64,000 nucleotides of DNA, taken from the NCBI RefSeq assembly GCF_002260845.1, contig NZ_BEDT01000001.1, positions 310,001 to 374,000 of the forward strand. Direction: 5' to 3'. This DNA is from Pseudolactococcus reticulitermitis (GTDB lineage: Bacteria > Bacillota > Bacilli > Lactobacillales > Streptococcaceae). The notes below the pieces were generated by a model. It searched no databases. It was not told the DNA's origin and was given only the letters and a program-made list of their open reading frames with translations. Position numbers and translations under genes: made by a program. Shown here piece after piece: positions 43,400-50,506 of the stretch (its first letter is position 1; each line of letters starts with the position of its first letter).

Positions 43400-45070
43400 T
43401 CAGAATAAACCCGAAATGTGACCCGCATTGTCCACATCCATATTCAGCGCTGCTGGTTTCTTCGGCAAGCCCGGCATGGTCATAATATCCCCTGTCAATG
43501 CGACAATAAAGCCAGCACCAAGCTTGGGAACAAGTTCCCGAATGGTGATATCAAAGCCTTCAGGTGCGCCCAGTAAATTTTGGTCGTCTGAAAAACTATA
43601 TTGGGTCTTAGCCATACAAATCGGTAGCTTGTCCCAGCCATTGCGTTCAAAGGTCGCGATTTGTGTTTGGGCTTTCTTGGTCAAAGTGACTGAAGCACCA
43701 CCATAGATTTTGGTCACAATCGTTTCAATTTTTTCAGGAATTGAGGCTTCTAACTCATATAAGTAATGGAAATCAGACGATTTTTCAGTTGCTTTGACAA
43801 CTTTTTCAGCCAGATCTAAACCGCCAGCCCCCCCTTTGGCCCAGACTTGTGTGAGTGAAAAATCAACATTTTTAGCCGTTAATAATTCCGAAAGAATGGC
43901 GATTTCTTCTGCCGTATCGGTCACAAATTCATTAATCGCAACGACTACCGGTAATCCATAGCCTTGGATATTGTCAATATGTCGATTGAGATTTGCAAAT
44001 CCTGCTCGTAGTGCAGACGTATTTTCCGCTGCTAAATCAGCCTTCGCCACGCCACCATTCATTTTAAGCGCACGAACGGTTGCGACGATGACAACGGCAT
44101 CTGGATGTTTAGGGAGTTCGCGTGTTTTGATGTCCAGGAATTTCTCGCCGCCGAGGTCAGCGCCAAATCCCGCCTCAGTGACCGTGAAATCAGCTGCTTT
44201 CAGAGCGGCTGTCGTCGCAAGCACGCTGTTACAGCCATGGGCGATATTGGCAAATGGCCCGCCATGAACAAAGGCTGGTGTCCCCTCAATCGTTTGCACG
44301 AGGTTAGGTTTGAGGGCGTCTTTGAGTAAAACGGTAATCGCCCCTTGAATTTCGAGGTCGCCAACGGTTACAGGCATGCGGTCATAGGTATAAGCCACAA
44401 CGATTTTAGCCAGCCGTGCTTTGAGGTTCTCAATAGAGGTCGCGAGGCAAAAGACCGCCATGATTTCACTGGCAACGGTAATATCAAAGCCATCTTCACG
44501 TGGCACACCGTTCACGGGCGAGCCAAGTCCAGCAATAATCTGACGGAGTTCACGGTCGTTGAGGTCGACCACCCGCTTCCAAATGACACGGCGTGGGTCG
44601 ATATTCAGGGCGTTGCCTTGGTGGATATGGTTATCTAAAAGCGCAGCGATGGCGTTATTAGCCGTCGTAATCGCATGCAAGTCGCCTGTAAAATGGAGGT
44701 TAATATCTTCCATCGGTAAAACTTGGGCATAGCCACCACCTGCAGCCCCACCCTTGATACCCATGACTGGGCCAAGAGACGGTTCACGCAAGGCAATCAT
44801 GGCTTGGTGCCCGAGTTGTTTGAGTGCATCCCCTAAGCCAATCGTGACGGTTGACTTGCCTTCCCCTGCTGGGGTTGGATTGATGGCTGTCACCAGAATT
44901 AATTTACCATTGTCATTTTGTTGCAACTTATCGAGTGCCTCAAAGGTAATCTTAGCTTTATATTTGCCGTATTGTTCAATATCATCACTGGAAATACCAG
45001 CTTTTGTCGCAATGTCCGTAATGGCTGTCATAGGTGAAGCTTGAGCGATTTCAATATCAGATTTTACCAC
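43400..45070 (-). CDS. fhs: Formate-tetrahydrofolate ligase
   Basis: A 556-residue enzyme making 10-formyl-tetrahydrofolate from formate and ATP, for purine and fMet-tRNA supply. The P-loop-like [42 protein letters not shown] and a closing [20 protein letters not shown] are diagnostic. It starts with GTG at 45070, with GGAG 7 bases upstream. A promoter with TGATATAAT (minus strand, 45104-45112) lies about 35 bases before it. Confidence 0.95.
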   Translation of the reverse strand: MVKSDIEIAQASPMTAITDIATKAGISSDDIEQYGKYKAKITFEALDKLQQNDNGKLILVTAINPTPAGEGKSTVTIGLGDALKQLGHQAMIALREPSLGPVMGIKGGAAGGGYAQVLPMEDINLHFTGDLHAITTANNAIAALLDNHIHQGNALNIDPRRVIWKRVVDLNDRELRQIIAGLGSPVNGVPREDGFDITVASEIMAVFCLATSIENLKARLAKIVVAYTYDRMPVTVGDLEIQGAITVLLKDALKPNLVQTIEGTPAFVHGGPFANIAHGCNSVLATTAALKAADFTVTEAGFGADLGGEKFLDIKTRELPKHPDAVVIVATVRALKMNGGVAKADLAAENTSALRAGFANLNRHIDNIQGYGLPVVVAINEFVTDTAEEIAILSELLTAKNVDFSLTQVWAKGGAGGLDLAEKVVKATEKSSDFHYLYELEASIPEKIETIVTKIYGGASVTLTKKAQTQIATFERNGWDKLPICMAKTQYSFSDDQNLLGAPEGFDITIRELVPKLGAGFIVALTGDIMTMPGLPKKPAALNMDVDNAGHISGLF

Positions 45071-45103
45071 GATGCGTCTCCGTTTTCTTCATGATTACTT
45101 TAC

Positions 45104-45112
45104 ATTATATCA
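45104..45112 (-). promoter_or_regulatory. Extended -10 promoter of fhs
   Basis: TGATATAAT preceded by a T-run on the minus strand, giving a leader of about 27 bases that ends in GGAG before the GTG start. No good -35. Confidence 0.55.
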
Positions 45113-45197
45113 AAAAACACTCAGATTGCCTTTTTTTACTGATTTTTACTTATAATGTCGTCTCCAATGTTCGGCTTTTAGAATATTGCTGAATATC

Positions 45198-45234
45198 AAA
45201 AAAACATCCTATCCTTCTAACAACAGAATGTTTT
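45198..45234 (-). terminator. Terminator after the 45270 envelope-protein gene
   Basis: AACATTCT (minus strand) pairs with AGGATGTT around a 14-base loop, followed by a T-run, about 35 bases past the stop codon. Confidence 0.6.
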
Positions 45235-45269
45235 AATTTGAATCACGTTCTTTCTATCTCTAAAGATGC

Positions 45270-46244
45270 TTATGATAATTTGTGCTTCATTGAGAAAGCG
45301 CCAATCTCTGTTTTTTCTTGCCCAGTTGCATTGACACTGTTCACTTGCATCTTGTAAACTGATGTTTTATCTAACTTACTCATGTCAAATGATAGCTCAA
45401 ATGCCATCTTATCCCCTTGTGGCTGAGCGATAAAACTTGACGTGTCAACTTTAACACCATCTTTATAGATTTCCAATTCAGGCGCCTCGTCTTTCTTGAA
45501 AGCCGCCGTAAATTTGACAGTTGTTTGGAGCACATCACTATCAGCCTTGATATCTTCAATATTTTTCACCTGCATAATCTGAGGCTTAGCCGTATGGACT
45601 AACGGCTGATAGATAATATCAAAATGCCAATCTCCGTCATATTGTAGTGTTGTCGGCACTGTGGATGAGCTCCCTGCTTTTGATGGCTCAACTCCAGCTG
45701 GCTGATGTTCATCCCAAGCTAACTTTGAAATTTGAAGTGTCAAATTGGTATCATCTGATAGTTGGTCTGAATTGAAAGTAGCGCCAACTGTGCCATAAAA
45801 GGTGTTACCTTTAATTCGAAAAGTAGAGGTCATAAGACCTTTCTCAACTAAATTATTGGTCCTGTCATTAGACGAAAAAAGAGAGAATGAAATATCTTGA
45901 TAGTTTGAACCGTTAGCAAGCTGCTTGTCTAACAAGGCTTTCAATCTGTCATCATCAAGCTTAAATTGATAGTTAAATAGCAATTTCTTTTTGGTAGCGA
46001 CAAGTTTCGTCAGCTTAATTTCACGACCATTTTGCATACTTATCAAGTCAAGTTTATCTGATATTAATTTCTCTTTAACCCTTGTGATACTTTCAGATCT
46101 ACTACGCCTAATTCCTTTTTTGAGACAGGTAACAAGTGACGTTTCATACGATACAACCAGTATAATCGCAAGAATGATGGTTAGAATAGTGAGTATTTTA
46201 TATCTATTATATCTGTTGTCATCTTGCCTGATTTTTTGACTCAT
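45270..46244 (-). CDS. Membrane-anchored extracytoplasmic protein of unknown function
   Basis: A 324-residue protein with a charged N-terminus, one hydrophobic helix (ILTILTIILAIILVVSY, about 17-35) and a large outer domain predicted as beta-rich. The C-terminal 80 residues (EDIKADSDVLQTTVKFTAAF, ELEIYKDGVKVDTSSF) look like an Ig-type fold. The layout resembles DUF4179/DUF5643 proteins, which are often anti-sigma-like, but no sigma gene is adjacent and I am not sure. The 264 bases upstream hold no gene. Confidence 0.6.
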   Translation of the reverse strand: MSQKIRQDDNRYNRYKILTILTIILAIILVVSYETSLVTCLKKGIRRSRSESITRVKEKLISDKLDLISMQNGREIKLTKLVATKKKLLFNYQFKLDDDRLKALLDKQLANGSNYQDISFSLFSSNDRTNNLVEKGLMTSTFRIKGNTFYGTVGATFNSDQLSDDTNLTLQISKLAWDEHQPAGVEPSKAGSSSTVPTTLQYDGDWHFDIIYQPLVHTAKPQIMQVKNIEDIKADSDVLQTTVKFTAAFKKDEAPELEIYKDGVKVDTSSFIAQPQGDKMAFELSFDMSKLDKTSVYKMQVNSVNATGQEKTEIGAFSMKHKLS

Positions 46245-46508
46245 GGCTTCCCCTTTTGTTATTTAAACGTTTCTATATCATGCTAAAATTAGCTTAACAC
46301 ATTTGATTTTTCATGTCAAATACGTGAAATATAATAGCGTGTTGCCAATCACACCTATTGTTTTATAACAAGTATAATTCTAACACCATTATTTAAGTTG
46401 CATAAGCTATCCCTTATACAATCTACTATCAATTCATTCCCCCTTGTCCCACTTATTTGCTAGAATTACTGCTCGTAACGAATTGAAATAGAGCGCTATC
46501 TCGCTCTT

Positions 46509-47237
46509 TTAGTCATATACATAATAAGGCATCACTCTCTTTTCTTCATCCCATTTTTGTAATTTTTTTGTTTTTAATAAATAGTCCGGCAGCAACGCGA
46601 TGCCTTGAGCGTTTTCCACACAATTGATGATATTTTCAAATGAATCAAGTTCAATTATTTTTTGCGTATCAGAAAATTCGTTTAGTGTCTTTTCTCTGAA
46701 AGGACACGTTTTGTCACAATTAACAAAAAATTGATGATTTTCAGGATGCCCCTTACCATCAGAGGAAAGATAGAAAGCTGACAGGACTTTTTTAGTTTCT
46801 TTAAACCCTCTCAAATTAACAATCTTTTGAAAACTATAAATAGCATCATACTTATTTTTAACCGCCTCTATCGGAATATCTCTCATTTTTTTGATGCTCA
46901 CACTATCCCTACCAATATCAATTGATTGCTCTTGATTAAGGTCATAGTTTAGAAGTAATTCAGAGATCAAAATCGACTTTCCTTGGCTCTCAAATGCTTT
47001 TTGCAGTATTTCTAAATTCTGAAGCGTCTCTTTGGCAAAATAATATAATTTATCACCATTCTGAGTTGGCACAATTCCGTTATATTTTCTGATGAAAAGA
47101 AGCGTTCCCATCTCACTTTCCAATTTTTTCAATCGAGCAGTTAAATTGGATTGGGCATAGCCTAGATTTACTGCACTTTGATTCAGAGACCCAGTCTCGT
47201 AGATACCGATAAAAATATTTAAATCATTAAAATTCAT
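46509..47237 (-). CDS. LysR-type regulator, short form
   Basis: A 242-residue regulator. The LysR winged helix is clear (MNFNDLNIFIGIYETGSLNQSAVNLGYAQSN in parts, then RLKKLESEMGTLLFIRKYNG). The effector domain is shorter than the usual 230 residues but ends in the typical GIALLPDYLL. A CDKTCPF motif within it could sense redox or metal. It is divergent from the DUF4865 gene with an inverted repeat between, so control of that gene is likely. Confidence 0.8.
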   Translation of the reverse strand: MNFNDLNIFIGIYETGSLNQSAVNLGYAQSNLTARLKKLESEMGTLLFIRKYNGIVPTQNGDKLYYFAKETLQNLEILQKAFESQGKSILISELLLNYDLNQEQSIDIGRDSVSIKKMRDIPIEAVKNKYDAIYSFQKIVNLRGFKETKKVLSAFYLSSDGKGHPENHQFFVNCDKTCPFREKTLNEFSDTQKIIELDSFENIINCVENAQGIALLPDYLLKTKKLQKWDEEKRVMPYYVYD

Positions 47238-47282
47238 CTTCTCTCCCTCTACCTATCATTTTTTATTATAAGTATATCACGA

Positions 47283-47298
47283 TTTGGTATTATCCAAA
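47283..47298. promoter_or_regulatory. Candidate LysR operator in the divergent promoter region
   Basis: TTTGG-tattat-CCAAA is a perfect inverted repeat with the T-N11-A spacing of LysR sites. A plus-strand TATAAT follows at 47314-47319 without a proper -35, as expected for an activator-dependent promoter. Confidence 0.55.
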
Positions 47299-47347
47299 AT
47301 CTGGCTAATCTTTTATAATAAGAGTATCAAACAAAAGGAGAACACTC

Positions 47348-47869
47348 ATGCAAGCAATGCGATATGACATCATTTTACCAACTGATTATGATATGACGAT
47401 TATTAGGGAACGGGTAAAGAAAACAGGACACCTAATGGATGGCTTCCCAGACCTTTTATTTAAACTTTTCCTGATTTCAGAGAAGAAGAACGGCGAGCAC
47501 TCTAATAGTTATAGTCCACTTTATGTTTGGAAAAATTCTGACGGGATGTCTCACTTCATCTTTGATGGCTTTTTTGATAATATTTTAACCTCATTTGCTT
47601 GGCAACAGATTGAAATTGGTGTGACTTCAACGATTGCCTTAGGTGACGATTTTCTTCAGAGTCAATTTGTAACCGAGGAAGTAGAAGAGATTCCACCTAC
47701 TGACTCTTTAAAAACGTTTGAGATTCACGAAAAATCAACAGAAAATGAAACTGGAAAATTGGTCATCTATAATCCCGATAAATGGCGAAAAGTGATTTTT
47801 ACATTTTATCTAACCAAGCCCCAGACTAAGCATAGATGTTTTGAGATTTTACACCTTTCAAGAGGATAA
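47348..47869 (+). CDS. DUF4865 family protein
   Basis: A 173-residue protein with the N-terminal pattern typical of DUF4865: AMRYDIILPTDYDMTIIRERVKKTGHLMDGFPDL, given here in parts, then YSPLYVWKNSDGMSHFIFDGFF. Members are commonly found beside LysR regulators; the biochemical function is unknown. AAGGAG lies 8 bases before the ATG. It is the last host gene before the prophage junction and has its own terminator. Confidence 0.75.
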   Translation: MQAMRYDIILPTDYDMTIIRERVKKTGHLMDGFPDLLFKLFLISEKKNGEHSNSYSPLYVWKNSDGMSHFIFDGFFDNILTSFAWQQIEIGVTSTIALGDDFLQSQFVTEEVEEIPPTDSLKTFEIHEKSTENETGKLVIYNPDKWRKVIFTFYLTKPQTKHRCFEILHLSRG

Positions 47870-47963
47870 TCTTGCGCCAATCTTCCCTCCTACAATCATC
47901 GGGAAGAGACAAGACTAGTATCCGTTTCCCCTCCGTGAAATCCAACGCTTATTGCCCAACTCC

Positions 47964-47992
47964 ACGGCTTTCACTTTTGGAAAGCCGTTTTT
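47964..47992 (+). terminator. Terminator of the DUF4865 gene
   Basis: ACGGCTTTC-actttt-GGAAAGCCGTTTTTA, a GC-rich stem with a T-run, about 95 bases past the stop codon. Confidence 0.8.
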
Positions 47993-48033
47993 ATACCCTA
48001 TTTATATTCCTTCAAATTTTAGCCAACAAAAAA

Positions 48034-48057
48034 ACAACCACAGAACCCTGTGGTTGT
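48034..48057 (-). terminator. Terminator inherited from the interrupted hup gene
   Basis: ACAACCACAG-aacc-CTGTGGTTGT, a perfect 10-bp stem, has a run of seven T on the minus strand side. It lies about 20 bases past the hup-like stop codon, so it is read as the original hup terminator left at the host side of the junction. Confidence 0.75.
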
Positions 48058-48075
48058 CATATTCAAGACGTTGAA

Positions 48076-48096
48076 TTATTTAACAGCGTCTTTCAA
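48076..48096 (-). pseudogene. 3' tail of hup (HU protein), probable phage attachment site
   Basis: The minus strand reads TTG AAA GAC GCT GTT AAA TAA, that is L-K-D-A-V-K-stop, the C-terminus of lactococcal/streptococcal HU proteins. It is followed by a strong terminator. Upstream on that strand the frame has no HU sequence but phage DNA. This is the expected footprint of integration into the 3' end of hup. The rest of hup should lie at the far right end of the prophage. Confidence 0.6.
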
Positions 48097-48248
48097 CATA
48101 ATGATTTTAGTATTTTAACGAGGTCTTTAAAAATCTCACTGTTGTCACGTTTCCTGACTTTTATACCAATGTATTTTTACGCAGTATCTCGGTGTTTCTC
48201 GTGTTTTCTGCCATATATAAGCCATATGACCATGGGGCTTTTTTGGAA

Positions 48249-48284
48249 TACAGTAAAACACAGTAGCTACTATAATTTACTGTA
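48249..48284. other. Inverted repeat between endolysin stop and attachment region
   Basis: TACAGTAAA (48249-48257) and TTTACTGTA (48276-48284) form a perfect 9-bp inverted repeat with an inner AGTAGCTACT palindrome, 2 bases past the endolysin stop. There is no T-run. It may be a weak terminator or an integrase/accessory site. The rest of 48097-48248 shows no gene. Confidence 0.45.
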
Positions 48285-48286
48285 TG

Positions 48287-48967
48287 TTAAATTTTTACAA
48301 GAAAATCATCATTTTCGGCTTTTCCTGTACTTCGACCAATCGCCACAAAGCGAGTTAGACCACTTGACGATGTATACCGTCCCCAAACGTAGCCATTGGC
48401 TACTGTGTACCAGCTATCCAAGTTGACAGTCTGTCCTTTGGTATACGTAGCAACTTTTTCAGCTGAGGTGGTAGGTGCGCTCCGAACATTGAGCACATCC
48501 GCAGCCACACGATAAGTACCTGCGAACGTCTGCGATTTCGTCTGACTTGACGTCTTGTCAGTCCCCCCTTGAAATCGCCAAATACCCACTAAGCCGTCCT
48601 TGCTGTAAGCTCGGTTTGTCTCTACAACATACATTTTGTTATTATAGTTTTGCTCAAGGCAATGCATGGTAGTCATGGTAGCGTCAAGCACAACGCCTGT
48701 ATGACCGTAAGGATGCACACTTGCCCAACTCTCCACGAAAATATCACCGCCTTGTGGCACAAAGTCAGCAGTATTGCGAATCCAAAGCCACTTACCGTGA
48801 GTAACCGTGTAGGGCATATCAATGGCGTTGCCAGTGAACCGTGTACCGTCTGCGTCCATAGCCACACGATTCGAGAAGTCTACACACTGAGCACCGTATG
48901 CGCCATCAACATCCACTGACTTGCCCAAATACTTTTTGGCGATTTCTATAATTTGATTATTTGTCAT
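48287..48967 (-). CDS. Phage endolysin (CHAP amidase/endopeptidase plus SH3b)
   Basis: A 226-residue lysin. The N-terminal CHAP domain has the catalytic Cys in GAYGAQCVDFSNRVAM (about 28) and His in HPYGHTGVVLDA, with a following acidic/Asn region (LEQNYNN). A C-terminal SH3b wall-binding domain begins near YRVAADVLNVRSAPTTSAEKVATY (in parts). It degrades peptidoglycan at lysis. It has no signal peptide and therefore needs the holin. Its start overlaps the preceding 35-codon gene by 11 bases. Confidence 0.92.
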   Translation of the reverse strand: MTNNQIIEIAKKYLGKSVDVDGAYGAQCVDFSNRVAMDADGTRFTGNAIDMPYTVTHGKWLWIRNTADFVPQGGDIFVESWASVHPYGHTGVVLDATMTTMHCLEQNYNNKMYVVETNRAYSKDGLVGIWRFQGGTDKTSSQTKSQTFAGTYRVAADVLNVRSAPTTSAEKVATYTKGQTVNLDSWYTVANGYVWGRYTSSSGLTRFVAIGRSTGKAENDDFLVKI

Positions 48968-49064
48968 CTTTCATGCCTCCTTTTTTAAATGCACTTGCAA
49001 CTAAATCAATCGCAAGTAGCGTGAGTGTGAGCGACGTTGTGATGAGGATGATGAGTTCAATCAT
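48957..49064 (-). CDS. 35-residue membrane peptide in the lysis cassette
   Basis: A small frame MIELIILITTSLTLTLLAID followed by LVASAFKKGGMKDDK: one membrane helix and a positively charged tail. It starts inside the end of the 70-residue holin gene (ATGATTGA, 8-base overlap) and ends inside the start of the endolysin gene, so it is translationally nested in the cassette. GGAAAG lies about 10 bases upstream. It could be an antiholin or holin partner. Function unproven. Confidence 0.55.
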   Translation of the reverse strand: MIELIILITTSLTLTLLAIDLVASAFKKGGMKDDK

Positions 49065-49269
49065 CGGTCAAATCTTTCCAGTCGACCTTGCCATCATCGT
49101 TTTTGTCATAGATATTTTTGGCGATAATTGTGGCCAGTCCAAGCGCGGCGGTTAGTGCTGCAACAATTGTAGTCGCTTTTTCAAAATCCAAAGAACTTAA
49201 AAAGGTGATTAAAATTGGTAAGCCACCAAGTACAAGATTTTTTAGTGCATCATATGTTTTATTGCTCAT
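49057..49269 (-). CDS. Small phage holin
   Basis: A 70-residue protein with two hydrophobic segments (LVLGGLPILITFLSSL and ATTIVAALTAALGLATIIA) and an acidic, charged tail (NIYDKNDDGKVDWKDLTDD). Size, topology and position before the endolysin fit a holin. It overlaps the neighbouring larger holin gene by 11 bases, so the phage carries two candidates. Confidence 0.75.
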   Translation of the reverse strand: MSNKTYDALKNLVLGGLPILITFLSSLDFEKATTIVAALTAALGLATIIAKNIYDKNDDGKVDWKDLTDD

Positions 49270-49615
49270 TTTCTTCTCCTTTTACTGTGCTATCCTTATG
49301 CTTGTTAAGTTCAGCATCGAGTTTTTTCTCCAGACTGACAGGAATCGGTACACCTAAACGTTTTAAATTTTTTATAATGCTTGTTCCGTAAGAGAAAATC
49401 AAAAACATCTCTAAGCTGTCCAAAACAATTTGATAGCCAAATTTGTTCGAAAAATATTCGCTGATTAAAAGCACAACACAGATTGCGAAATGCTCAACCG
49501 CCCCTCGTCTGGCTTTTTTGCTTTCGAAAATACACAGAGCCCAGGCTTTTGCAAACCCCAGAAAGACATCGCATAAGATGACAACTAAGGTTGCTGTTGC
49601 TAGCGTACTAATCAT
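49259..49615 (-). CDS. Phage lysis holin, phage_holin_4 type
   Basis: A 118-residue membrane protein with features of the toxin secretion/lysis holin family: ATLVVILCDVFLGFAKAW near the start, ESKKARRGAVEHFAICVVLL, then helices through SLEMFLIFSYGTSIIKNLKRLGVPIP and a charged tail. It would permeabilise the membrane to release the endolysin. It overlaps the genes on both sides. Confidence 0.8.
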   Translation of the reverse strand: MISTLATATLVVILCDVFLGFAKAWALCIFESKKARRGAVEHFAICVVLLISEYFSNKFGYQIVLDSLEMFLIFSYGTSIIKNLKRLGVPIPVSLEKKLDAELNKHKDSTVKGEENEQ

Positions 49616-49898
49616 TAATCACCTCTTCTACTTCTGTAGGTACCGTCTCTGACGTATAGCTTGAACGTGTCACTTGTGCTTGCTTGTAAACCGCAGAGAT
49701 GAACGCATTGATATCGCTTTTGACCTCAGCCGATACCTTATTGTCTGTTCCGAAAATAGCTGCCGAAGTATTGCCAGAAATTGAAAAATTAAATTTGCCG
49801 TTGGTTTCAATACTTGCTGAAAAATATGCAGCCGTCGCCCCGTTGATAGTTGATGATGAGTTGAGTGTGCCTTGCGATGTAATTTTGTTAAGTGCCAT
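49608..49898 (-). CDS. Phage protein of unknown function
   Basis: A 96-residue Ser/Thr/Ala-rich protein (LNSSSTINGATAAYFSASIETNGKF onward) with no membrane segment or cysteine. Its position between the tail-fibre group and the holins is shared by many lactococcal phages for small proteins without known function. The gene end overlaps the holin gene by 8 bases. Confidence 0.6.
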   Translation of the reverse strand: MALNKITSQGTLNSSSTINGATAAYFSASIETNGKFNFSISGNTSAAIFGTDNKVSAEVKSDINAFISAVYKQAQVTRSSYTSETVPTEVEEVIND

Positions 49899-49899
49899 G

Positions 49900-50313
49900 T
49901 TAAATTTCTCCTTCTAGTTTGTCCATGATTAAGTCATAAGTACTAGCATCTTGCCCTGACAGCTTGATATCTAGCTTTTCAAGTTTTCCGACCAGATATT
50001 TGACATTATCTTTGAGCTCATCAAGATTAATCTTAACCTCTTCATCTACCAGTTTGTTATGCTCTGCCAAACATTCCTGTAACTTATCTGGTGCGATTTT
50101 ATAGCTAGTCTCATCTACCTTGATGAGTTCACCATTATCGTCACGTTCTCCATAGACGTCAAAAATGCTTTGTTCATCTTCGGCGTACTCATCATGTTTT
50201 GACATAAATTTTGTGACTAACTTTGAGCGAATACGACTGGATTTAGGTGCGAGTTCTAAGTCCGACAAAAAATTGATTACAGATGCAAGTTCCTTGTTTT
50301 TAATTGTTAACAT
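49900..50313 (-). CDS. Phage protein, DUF1617 type
   Basis: A protein of 137 residues with LTIKNKELASVINFLSDLEL, RIRSKLVTKFMSKH and a C-terminal helical part, the pattern of phage DUF1617 proteins. These occur next to tail-tip genes and have no known function. The ATG at 50313 is 6 bases after AAGGAG; the ATG at 50319 touches that site and is unlikely. It overlaps the upstream coiled-coil gene. Confidence 0.65.
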   Translation of the reverse strand: MLTIKNKELASVINFLSDLELAPKSSRIRSKLVTKFMSKHDEYAEDEQSIFDVYGERDDNGELIKVDETSYKIAPDKLQECLAEHNKLVDEEVKINLDELKDNVKYLVGKLEKLDIKLSGQDASTYDLIMDKLEGEI

Positions 50314-50506
50314 TTCCATCTCCTTTTATTTCCTTTATAGTTTCCTGTAAATAATCAATTTGATTATTTAACCTGCCAATTTGATTATTGAGCTCGTCAA
50401 TCACTATATTTTGCATTCTTTGTACAAGTGAGAAAACTTCAGGTTCTTCAGCTACCAGTTCCATCTTTTCTATTTCAAGAATTCTTGTTTTATTTTCATC
50501 AGACAT
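50300..50506 (-). CDS. Small coiled-coil phage protein
   Basis: A 68-residue acidic protein with a heptad-like helix (IDELNNQIGRLNNQIDYLQETIKEI), probably dimerising or trimerising. It starts within the end of the long tail-tip gene and is translationally linked. It may be a structural or chaperone partner of the tail tip; this is a guess from position. Confidence 0.5.
   Translation of the reverse strand: MSDENKTRILEIEKMELVAEEPEVFSLVQRMQNIVIDELNNQIGRLNNQIDYLQETIKEIKGDGNVNN

Noticed and set aside
47872-48426. Plus-strand open frame of 184 codons after the DUF4865 gene
   Set aside because: It runs through two terminators and the attachment region and overlaps the endolysin in the opposite strand. 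It has no ribosome site and no recognisable protein pattern.
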